This document shows positions 46,101 through 51,659 of a DNA stretch of 56,314 nucleotides, one piece after another. The stretch comes from Bacteroidota bacterium. Lineage in GTDB: Bacteria > Bacteroidota > Bacteroidia > Chitinophagales > Saprospiraceae. Each line of letters opens with the position of its first letter. Position 1 is the stretch's first letter. Made by a program: the position numbers and the translations under genes. The stretch covers positions 1-56,314 of the forward strand of contig JAKOXM010000311.1 in NCBI GenBank assembly GCA_029781095.1, read 5' to 3'. The notes beneath the pieces are model-generated. The model was not told the DNA's origin. It worked only from the letters and a program-made list of their open reading frames with translations, and made no database searches.

Positions 46101-47840
46101 GCCAAACCGGGCGGCAAGGGTAAGAACCGCAAGAAAGACGATAACAGCGGAGACAACGGTGATAACACCGCGCCGGGCGACGACAAAAACCCGCCAGGCG
46201 GCGGCCCCGGCGGAAGAGATGGAAAAAATGCCGACAGACCCGGCAAAGATCAGCCGGCCGGCCGTAATGCTGCCGGAGGTAACGACAAAGCCGGAAATGC
46301 AGCCGGCGGCGCCGATGACAAGACCGGTAAAGACAAAGCCGGCAAGGATAAAAAGGACAAACAAAAGAATAAGGACCGTGAGCCCTCGCTCGCAGAAAGG
46401 ATCGCTTTGCGTCCGCTCATGCTCATCCGCAGGGCACGGGTCACCTACAGCGAGAATTACAGTACCGTGGTGCCCGGTTTCACCCCCGAGCCTAAACTCA
46501 TGGGCCTGAGCGAAGGATTTACAGCGCCGGGCTGGGCATTCGTGGCAGGCGTACAGCCCGCCAGCAGCTGGCTCGACGAAGCCGCCGCCAAAGGCTGGAT
46601 CACCTATCGCCAGGAACTGAACCAGCAGGTGATGCGCAACTACACCCAAAATTTCGATGCCGGTATTACGATCGAACCTTTCCGCGACTTCCGTGTGGAG
46701 GTGACGGCCAACCGCCAGTATACGCGCAACAGCACCGAACTGTTCAAAGACCAGAATCCTTTGCTCGACCCGGCCGAAACACAGTTTGAGCACCGCGCCC
46801 AGCGCGATATCGGTAGCTTCAGCGTGTCTTATTTGTCGATTAAAACATTATTCAACAGCGATATCAACGGCATTTTTGCCCGATACCAGAGCTACCGTCC
46901 TATTATCTCGGATCGCCTCGGCATCGATATCGGCGATACCAGTCCGCACGACAAGGACCCGGGCTACACCAAGGGATTCGGTCGTATCCAGCAACAGGTG
47001 CTGATCCCGGCCTTCGTCGCCGCCTACACCCAGTCGGACCCCAACAACGTAAACCTTGACCTCTTCAAAACGAGGCCGGCGCCCAACTGGAAACTCAACT
47101 ACAACGGTCTTTCCAAGGTCGGCAACCTGGGTAAAGTATTCTCCAGCATACAAATATCGCACGGGTACAAAAGCACACTGACCGTGAATTCGTACAACAC
47201 CGATATTTTTTATGATCAACAGAATCCGACGGTTATCGATCAGTTGAACGCTAACTATATTGCCCGTTTCGAAATACCGCAAGTGGTGATCAACGAGCAA
47301 CTCGCGCCGCTGTTCGGCATGGATGTGAAGTTGAAAAACGATATGACCTTCAAGTTCGATTTCAAGAAAAGCCGCACGCTGGCCATGTCGTTCATCGACT
47401 ACCAACTCGCAGAAACCCGTTCTTCGGGCTACTCCGCCGGTTTCGGTTACCGCTTGAAAAACGTCAATATCGGCTTCCTGACGGGCAAAAAGTCCAAAAA
47501 GTCGAAAAGCAGGTCGAAGAAAAACCCCGCGCCAGGCGCCAAACCGCCCACCCCGGGCAGCAGCGGCACCGGTCAGCAGGCCAACGACATGAATTTCAAA
47601 TTTGACTTTGAAGTCCGCGACGACATTACCGTTAACCACCGCCTCGATCAACTGGAAGAAGCCGTGCCCACGCGCGGTGCGCGCACGATCAGCATCAACC
47701 CGTCGGTAGAATACGCATTGAACAAACGCCTGTCGCTGCGCCTGTTCACCGACTACCGGAAAACGGTGCCCAAAACTTCGCAGTCGTTCCCGATCACAAC
47801 GATCAACGCAGGGATCACGGTGCAGTTTAAGTTGAATTAA
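40140..47840 (+). CDS. sprA: T9SS outer-membrane translocon SprA (Sov)
   Basis: About 2,566 residues from the ATG at 40140 (the ORF track starts two codons earlier at TTG). Signal MTKKNTLLALTGLFSLASLYAF. SprA forms the very large outer-membrane barrel through which T9SS cargo leaves the cell and is needed for gliding. Family features seen: repeats of the VDIRPQGNINLTFGF type near the N-terminus, long DLDK/FDFDMDIN strands, STANLPLANPSNSW, AEVWINELRLNGF, and an aromatic/hydrophobic end ITVQFKLN. Two low-complexity basic inserts (about 1985-2080 and 2449-2480) sit in predicted loops. Flavobacterium SprA is around 2,400 residues, so this one is long. Confidence 0.93.
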   Translation: MTKKNTLLALTGLFSLASLYAFTNSGSVRDNVLTIFFPDKKPAIAIEHPQAAGNEIPALPVAAPASLLAPPDTTPPLKDRYEDFINGKSNQIDLQDPKVIDKEVEYDPTTNMYIITEKIGDEFYRAPTYMTFEEYVAWRDRKQQQEYFDRLQGVTLSGDRNASGIEDPIAKFNVKTSLIDRLFGGTTVDIRPQGNINLTFGFRYQKIQNPILTLRQQRTGNFDFDMDINMSAAGKIGEKLNLNFNYNTQATFDFDNQMKLHYDTKGFSEDEIIQNIEAGNVSMPLRSNLIKGAQNLFGVKTEMKFGHLRTTFLAAQQRSKQQSLTVQGGSQVQTFERPIDEYDENRHFFLSQWNRNEFEPSLKCLPVPLSQFTVTRMEVWITNDRLATENVRDVVAMMDLGEPKPYLNGPTVDDPNQPDYTLPFPPAVDNKGNGLPDNINNKLYPDILSELTADSAFRFSDRVVSKLTNQYGLKQIRDFEKVRARLLSSSEYTYNEQLGFISINLNVQPDQVVGVAVEYTYNGLPHKIGEFTSDVPNGDSLNQNVLFLKMLKSTTANIRYPIWDLMMKNIYAVGSANVDPTEFRFDVFYEDPGKGQKRFLNGADIPDVLRAKPLLQVFNLDNLNLQGDPGADGIFDFVPGLTINLRTGRIMFPVLEPFGSFLDKKMEDAGMDSVSRSKYIYPQLYDSTLFRAREFQQLNRFTLKGSYKSSTSSEISLGTFNLPQGSVRVSAGGRQLIEGQDYQVDYNIGKVKILNDAILQSGQNVNVSFEDNTLFGFQSRTMLGARFDYEVSKDMNIGATFMNLFERPLTQKINFGDDPINNKVYGLDFNISKDAPWLTKLVDKLPLISTKEPSSITAQAEIAALRPGHNRAINQGTDSGGTAYIDDFEGSTANLPLANPSNSWVIASTPQGDHGNEVLFPESSPSLDSANLLARNANRAGMSWYIADPSARDGIDAANPYTRLIQFQDIFPNRQLTPLEQSNLRSFDVTIFPRERGPYNFELPGGYGGGLLTKGLTTDGKLNLPETRWAGIMRGLNTNDFEAANIEFVEFWVLNPYMDKADDPGNVSKAGTMYIDLGTLSEDIMRDSRQFFENAIPTGQGTGTTASTPWGRVPVLPPVVNAFDNDPAKRVLQDVGLDGLDDAGETQFFKDWVNSIQNSTLSNNAKQELLADPSNDNFVYFRDPSYDATQPGLLKRYRRFNNQQGNSPVNNTSNLNPSATNLPDAEDLNRDNSLNESEAYFRYPINMPKTVEDGQEVLDLESPLIKDLVTDTVVFRKDGVGPKYIWYRFKVPLDLKDRVIVNGIQDFRSIRFMRMFWKGFTEQTTFRFATLELGRNQWRRFTQNTLSCKAYDSPWNAVAFDVNAVSIEENAARTPFNYTIPYGISREQSVGAFPDVLQNEQSLSMSICDLQYCDARAIFKSLNMDLRQFKRLKMFVHAEGKDYDGSGLLDSTDLTVFIRLGSDYVRNYYEYELPLMPSKVDNLNGNPDSRTYKEEVWRPENNFDFPLELLTDVKKQRNAQANWPLDMPFEITDPNNPRARVKVVGNPNLGYVKGAMVGVRNVDDSNNQSNKHCAEVWINELRLNGFNEQAGYAGQARVDLKLADLGNVSVAGTYSSIGWGGIEQKLIQRQREEVIQYDLSTNLELGKLLPEKTGIKVPFYAQYSNTTRNPEYDPYDLDIKLKDKIREETDPVKRDEIKKMAQDVSIVRGFNFTNVRKERKGNSKPWPWSIENFSLTYAFNQLKKRNPFIINDQQNQYKGALDYQYATGLKPIEPFKNLIKNDKYLKFIKEFNFNPIPNTYGFNTNMERLVGVTTWRFVDSDDPSRDTYYNRRFTWDRNYDLGWDISRSLRFNYDATARSIIDEPYQYKPDGTAYSKQERRDSIWSNIKNLGRPKNYMHNASLNWTVPLKLIPYMDWITVKATYTAGYNWTAQSLKLQYLDAGAFADNVNARSLGNVIQNNNVRQINGDLDFTKLYDKSKYLSKINKPAKPGGKGKNRKKDDNSGDNGDNTAPGDDKNPPGGGPGGRDGKNADRPGKDQPAGRNAAGGNDKAGNAAGGADDKTGKDKAGKDKKDKQKNKDREPSLAERIALRPLMLIRRARVTYSENYSTVVPGFTPEPKLMGLSEGFTAPGWAFVAGVQPASSWLDEAAAKGWITYRQELNQQVMRNYTQNFDAGITIEPFRDFRVEVTANRQYTRNSTELFKDQNPLLDPAETQFEHRAQRDIGSFSVSYLSIKTLFNSDINGIFARYQSYRPIISDRLGIDIGDTSPHDKDPGYTKGFGRIQQQVLIPAFVAAYTQSDPNNVNLDLFKTRPAPNWKLNYNGLSKVGNLGKVFSSIQISHGYKSTLTVNSYNTDIFYDQQNPTVIDQLNANYIARFEIPQVVINEQLAPLFGMDVKLKNDMTFKFDFKKSRTLAMSFIDYQLAETRSSGYSAGFGYRLKNVNIGFLTGKKSKKSKSRSKKNPAPGAKPPTPGSSGTGQQANDMNFKFDFEVRDDITVNHRLDQLEEAVPTRGARTISINPSVEYALNKRLSLRLFTDYRKTVPKTSQSFPITTINAGITVQFKLN
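46090..46380 (+). repeat. Low-complexity Lys/Gly/Asp-rich insert in sprA
   Basis: Codons of sprA about 1985-2080 encode short reiterated words of K, G, D, N, A and P, for example GGKGKNRKKDD and DKTGKDKAGKDKKDK. They lie between normal barrel segments and keep the reading frame. A second, shorter Lys/Ser/Pro-rich tract lies near 47488-47580 (KKSKKSKSRSKKNPAPG). Confidence 0.8.
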
Positions 47841-48125
47841 CGGTAGCACGGCGTTTACGCCGTCGGGACAAAGGCCATTTATGGCCATAAAAAGCGTTTA
47901 CGCTATCGAAAACACATGAGTTATCATCGGTTTTTCCCGCAGATTTGCGCAGAAAAAACACGCAGGTATGCGCGACGAGCACTAAATCTGCGGAAATCTG
48001 CGCAATTTTTCTGCGCAAATCTGCGGGAAACCCCTTTGAAGAATCATGTCCAGCAGGAGCTCGTGCGCGACGAAGGTTCGGCCATAAATGGCCTTCGTCC
48101 CGACGGCATGAATGCCGTGCTACCG
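47841..48125. repeat. Nested inverted repeats between sprA and uvrC
   Basis: The outer arms 47841-47886 and 48080-48125 are 46 bases each and complementary except for about four positions (CGGTAGCACGGC...GGCCATTTATGGCC). Inside them CCCGCAGATTTGCGCAGAAAAA (47936-47957) and its exact complement (48005-48026) form a second 22-bp inverted repeat. A small AGCGTTTACGCT palindrome lies near 47893. No gene is supported here; the ORF track start for uvrC lies within the right arm. Confidence 0.8.
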
Positions 48126-48126
48126 A

Positions 48127-48156
48127 TTGCCAACTGCCAACTTCTCCTTATTTTTG
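48127..48156 (+). promoter_or_regulatory. Promoter placing a leaderless start at uvrC
   Basis: TTG (48127-48129), 19 bases, TATTTTTG (48149-48156), then six bases to the ATG at 48163. Element match and spacing are good and support the start at 48163. Confidence 0.6.
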
Positions 48157-48162
48157 TCCCCG

Positions 48163-50028
48163 ATGACCAACGAACAGTTCAAAGACTTTTCACCGACGAT
48201 TCCCACAGACCCGGGTATTTACAAGTTCATAGATACCACGGGAGTGATTCTCTATGTCGGGAAAGCCAAAAACCTGCGCAACCGGCTTTCGTCTTATTTC
48301 GGTGAAAAAAAATACCAGTTGGCCAAGACGAAGGTACTTGTGCGGCATGCTCACCATATTGAATTCACGATTGTTGAGACGGAACATGATGCATTGTTGC
48401 TGGAAAACTCGCTCATCAAGAAGCACCAGCCGCGTTACAATGTCATGCTCAAGGACGAGAAATCGCCACTTGTCTATATCTGCATAAAAAACGAGCGTTT
48501 CCCGCGCGTTTTCCTCACGCGCAAACCCCTACGCGACGGCTCCGCTTACTTTGGTCCCTATCTTCAAAAATTCCGGGTGGAGCAGGTGGCCGAACTTATT
48601 CGAAAATTGTTTCAACTCCGCACCTGCGCGCTTTTTCTTTCTCAGGAAAACATTGATAAACAGAAGTTTAAGCCCTGCCTGGAATACCACATCAAGAATT
48701 GCGCAGCGCCCTGCGTAGGCTTTGAAACGGAGGAGGCCTACAACCGGAAGATCGAACAGATCAAAAATATCCTCAAGGGCAATTTTTCAGCGGTAAAAAG
48801 CCACCTGAAAGAGGAAATGCAGCGATTTGCGGAAAACATGCAGTTCGAGCAGGCGCAACTGATGAAAGAAAAACTCACGCTGTTTGAGGATTACCAGGGC
48901 AAAAGCACCGTGGTAAACCCCTCTATCAAAGACGTGGACGTATTTGCCATTGCCGACGACGAAAAAGAGGCTTTTGTCAACTACCTCAAGGTGGTAAACG
49001 GGGCAATCATTCATACATACACGCTCACGCTGACGAAGAACCTTGACGAAGACCGTGAAACGCTGCTCACCTACGCCATCCAGACGCTGCGTGAGAAATT
49101 CAGCAGCATTACCCGGGAGATCATCGTGCCGTTTGAAGTGGTATTGCCCGACAAAGAACTGGTTATAACCGTTCCCAAGATCGGCGACAAGAAAAAATTG
49201 CTCGAACTGTCGGAGAAAAACGTGCAGTACCACCTGCTCCAGAAAAAGAAACAGGCCGCCAGCCAGACGGGCAAACAAACGCATGCAGAACGCATCTTGC
49301 GCACCCTCCAGGCCGATCTGCACATGGAAGAAGCGCCGCTCTGGATCGAGTGCTTCGACAACTCCAACCTGCAGGGCACCAACCCGGTGTCGAGTTGCGT
49401 GGTGTTCCGCAATGCCAAACCGGCCAAACGCGACTACCGCCACTACAACGTAAAGTCGGTGGAAGGCCCCAACGACTTCGCCTCCATGGAGGAAGTAGTC
49501 TTCCGGCGCTACAAAAGGCTGCTGTCGGAAGGGCAGGGATTGCCCCAGCTGGTGATCATCGACGGCGGGAAGGGCCAGCTCGGCGCAGCCATGAAAAGTC
49601 TGCGGGCACTTGATCTGGAAGGCAAAATGACCGTGATCGGCATTGCCAAGCGGCTCGAGGAGATATTTTTCCCCGACGACCCGGTACCTGCGCTTATTAA
49701 TAAAAAATCGGAGTCGCTCAAACTCATCCAGCAGGCGCGCAACGAGGCGCACCGCTTCGGTATTACCTTCCACCGCAACCAGCGAAGCAAGAATTTTATC
49801 AAAACCGAGCTCACTGAAATACCCGGCATCGGAGCAAAAACGGCGGAAAAACTCCTGCAGCATTTCGGCTCCACGGCGCGGTTGAGGGCAGCAGAAGCGA
49901 CTGAAATAGAAAAAATTGTGGGAAAGGCCTCAGCAGGTAAAGTGGCGGCCTATTTTTCAGGAGTGTCCGATGAACACGCGTCCGATGGATCGCAAAATGC
50001 AATGGATCACCCGACAGAAAATCTTTAA
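48163..50028 (+). CDS. uvrC: Excinuclease ABC subunit C
   Basis: 621 residues from the ATG at 48163; the ORF track start 17 codons earlier precedes the promoter and lies in a repeat. The N-terminal GIY-YIG nuclease (GIYKFIDTTGVILYVGKAKNLRNRL) makes the 3' incision. The UVR helix pair (FEQAQLMKEKLTLF) contacts UvrB. The RNase H-like domain (ECFDNSNLQGTNPVSSCVVF and IIDGGKGQL) makes the 5' incision, and tandem helix-hairpin-helices near the end (IPGIGAKTAEKLLQHFG) bind DNA. All parts are present for nucleotide excision repair. The C-terminus ends nine bases before the convergent ygiD gene. Confidence 0.94.
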   Translation: MTNEQFKDFSPTIPTDPGIYKFIDTTGVILYVGKAKNLRNRLSSYFGEKKYQLAKTKVLVRHAHHIEFTIVETEHDALLLENSLIKKHQPRYNVMLKDEKSPLVYICIKNERFPRVFLTRKPLRDGSAYFGPYLQKFRVEQVAELIRKLFQLRTCALFLSQENIDKQKFKPCLEYHIKNCAAPCVGFETEEAYNRKIEQIKNILKGNFSAVKSHLKEEMQRFAENMQFEQAQLMKEKLTLFEDYQGKSTVVNPSIKDVDVFAIADDEKEAFVNYLKVVNGAIIHTYTLTLTKNLDEDRETLLTYAIQTLREKFSSITREIIVPFEVVLPDKELVITVPKIGDKKKLLELSEKNVQYHLLQKKKQAASQTGKQTHAERILRTLQADLHMEEAPLWIECFDNSNLQGTNPVSSCVVFRNAKPAKRDYRHYNVKSVEGPNDFASMEEVVFRRYKRLLSEGQGLPQLVIIDGGKGQLGAAMKSLRALDLEGKMTVIGIAKRLEEIFFPDDPVPALINKKSESLKLIQQARNEAHRFGITFHRNQRSKNFIKTELTEIPGIGAKTAEKLLQHFGSTARLRAAEATEIEKIVGKASAGKVAAYFSGVSDEHASDGSQNAMDHPTENL

Positions 50029-50037
50029 GTGCTTTCT

Positions 50038-50928
50038 TCACCCCACCTGAAACGTTCGCATACTGATCCCCCCGAACGTTACCTCTTCATAAACCTGGCT
50101 GATATCCTCTTTTTCGCCGGCCAGGCCCAGGCTGTACAGCATCGGCACGTAGTGATCCACCGTTGGTACCGATAGTTTGCCCGCTTCGCCGGCTTTCTCG
50201 TAGGTCACAAGGCTTTGAAAGTCGCGGCCTGCAATTTTTTCATTGACCCAGGTATCGAATTCGGTCGCCCATTCGTAAGGCCGTGTGTCGCCGGTCTGCA
50301 GGCGCGCCATACTCATGCGCAGGTTGTGTACGATATTGCCGCTGCCGATGATGAGCACGCCTTTTTCGCGCAACGACTGGAGTTGTTTCGCCAGATCGAA
50401 ATGGTATGACATGGGCTGGTAGTAGTCGATGCTCAACTGGAACACCGGTATGTCGGCTTCGGGAAACAGGTGCATCAGGATCGTCCAGGCGCCGTGGTCG
50501 AGACCCCAATCGTCGGATTCATGGATCAGCGCGCTGAGTTTGGCCGTTTCTTTGGCCAGTTCGGGTGAACCGGGCGCCGGGTATTGTGCGTCGAACAATT
50601 CCTTCGGAAAGCCGCCGAAATCATGAATTGTCTCCGGTTTCGGGGCAACGTTCACATACGTACCGCGCGTAAGCCAGTGCGCCGATACGACGAGAATCGC
50701 CGCCGGCTTTTTGCCTTCCTTTTTAAATTGCCCGCCCAGTTTCTTCAGACTTTGGGTAAAAGCATTGTCTTCCAGCGCGTTCATCGGGCTTCCGTGCCCG
50801 ACGAACAACACGGGCATTTTATCGGTACGGGGGAGCGATTCGATTGCTTTCGGGAATTCCTGAATTTTCATGTTGCAAGCGGCTAAAGGCAATAGTGCCA
50901 GCGATTTGAGAAATGTTTTTCTATCCAT
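50038..50928 (-). CDS. ygiD: YgiD-type extradiol dioxygenase (DODA family), exported
   Basis: 296 residues. The N-terminus MDRKTFLKSLALLPLAAC resembles a twin-arginine-like or lipoprotein signal with Cys at 18, so it may be exported, unlike E. coli YgiD. Family motifs supply the metal-binding His residues: VLFVGHGSPMNAL, VVSAHWLTRGTYV, WGLDHGAWTILMHLFP, GSGNIVHNLR and TVDHYVPMLY. Members cleave catechol rings such as DOPA; the substrate here is unknown. The promoter and an 18-bp dyad lie about 100 bases upstream. Confidence 0.88.
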   Translation of the reverse strand: MDRKTFLKSLALLPLAACNMKIQEFPKAIESLPRTDKMPVLFVGHGSPMNALEDNAFTQSLKKLGGQFKKEGKKPAAILVVSAHWLTRGTYVNVAPKPETIHDFGGFPKELFDAQYPAPGSPELAKETAKLSALIHESDDWGLDHGAWTILMHLFPEADIPVFQLSIDYYQPMSYHFDLAKQLQSLREKGVLIIGSGNIVHNLRMSMARLQTGDTRPYEWATEFDTWVNEKIAGRDFQSLVTYEKAGEAGKLSVPTVDHYVPMLYSLGLAGEKEDISQVYEEVTFGGISMRTFQVG

Positions 50929-51029
50929 GACAAGCGGGTAGTGATGAACGATAAACGATGAGTGATGAGTGTAAATCTCAATGAACTGGAATCACGTCCT
51001 CATTCAATATCTGATCCTACCGGTTTACG

Positions 51030-51047
51030 AACATCGAAATCGATGTT
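51030..51047. promoter_or_regulatory. 18-bp dyad at the ygiD transcription start
   Basis: AACATCGA-AA-TCGATGTT, perfect arms around a two-base centre. It lies immediately after the minus-strand -7 element, over the predicted start of transcription, where a bound repressor would block initiation. Confidence 0.55.
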
Positions 51048-51048
51048 G

Positions 51049-51079
51049 CAAATTTAGACATTAAAACACTTAGATCAAA
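51049..51079 (-). promoter_or_regulatory. Promoter of ygiD
   Basis: On the minus strand TTTG (51079-51076), 19 bases, TAAATTTG (51056-51049), identical in design to the rel promoter. The leader to the ygiD ATG is about 115 nt. Confidence 0.6.
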
Positions 51080-51145
51080 TAAAAGTTACTTCGCTGCCGC
51101 GTGAATATAGGTCTCGGGGCGAAAAAGTGTTAAAGTTTATTAGTC

Positions 51146-51192
51146 TACGACAGTTGTCGTAAAAAATAGTTGCAATTACGACAATTGTCGTA
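51146..51192. promoter_or_regulatory. Two BlaI/MecI-type operator dyads
   Basis: TACGACAGTTGTCGTA (51146-51161) and TACGACAATTGTCGTA (51177-51192); the second is a perfect 16-bp palindrome. Their centres are 31 bases apart, about three helical turns, so two dimers would bind the same face. They sit directly upstream of the blaI-like gene and overlap its promoter region (near-consensus CACCTTTG at 51193-51200). Confidence 0.75.
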
Positions 51193-51238
51193 CACCTTTG
51201 CCGTTGTAATGAATATTCAGCAATTACAAACTTCTGAT

Positions 51239-51622
51239 ATGTCGCAGAAATCCGTTTACCAGCCAACCGAAGCCGAACTCGAGATTCTTAAAATTATTTG
51301 GGAGCTCGAACCCGCCTCCGTACGCGCCATCCACGAACGCATTGCGGAAGGGAAAAACGTCGGTTACACCACTGTGCTCAAACAAGTACAGCGACTGATT
51401 GAAAAAGGCGTACTGGATAAGGAGGTGGTGGGCGGGACGCATCTGTACCGGGCCGTCGTGCACGAAACCGATATCAAGCAGCAATTGGTGGACAAGGTGT
51501 TACACAACGCTTTCGGCGGCTCGGCACTCGACATGATGATGCACGCACTCGGCAACCACAAGGCTTCCCCGGAAGAACTGCTGGAACTCAAAAACTGGCT
51601 GGATGCCCAATTGAAAAAGTAA
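51239..51622 (+). CDS. blaI: BlaI/MecI/CopY-family repressor
   Basis: 127 residues from the ATG at 51239 (MSQKSVYQPTEAELEILKII); an ATG at 51209 would add 10 residues and is also possible. The winged helix shows TEAELEILKIIWELEPASVRAIHERI and GYTTVLKQVQRLIEKGVLDKEVVG. The C-terminal dimerisation helix region includes LVDKVLHNAFGGSALDMMMHAL. The family represses its own operon until an M56 protease partner triggers its cleavage. The operator pair upstream and the M56 gene 37 bases downstream fit this regulatory unit exactly. Confidence 0.92.
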   Translation: MSQKSVYQPTEAELEILKIIWELEPASVRAIHERIAEGKNVGYTTVLKQVQRLIEKGVLDKEVVGGTHLYRAVVHETDIKQQLVDKVLHNAFGGSALDMMMHALGNHKASPEELLELKNWLDAQLKK

Positions 51623-51659
51623 CTGACTCCCCCTTTTTACGCTTTTACCCTGTTTTCTT

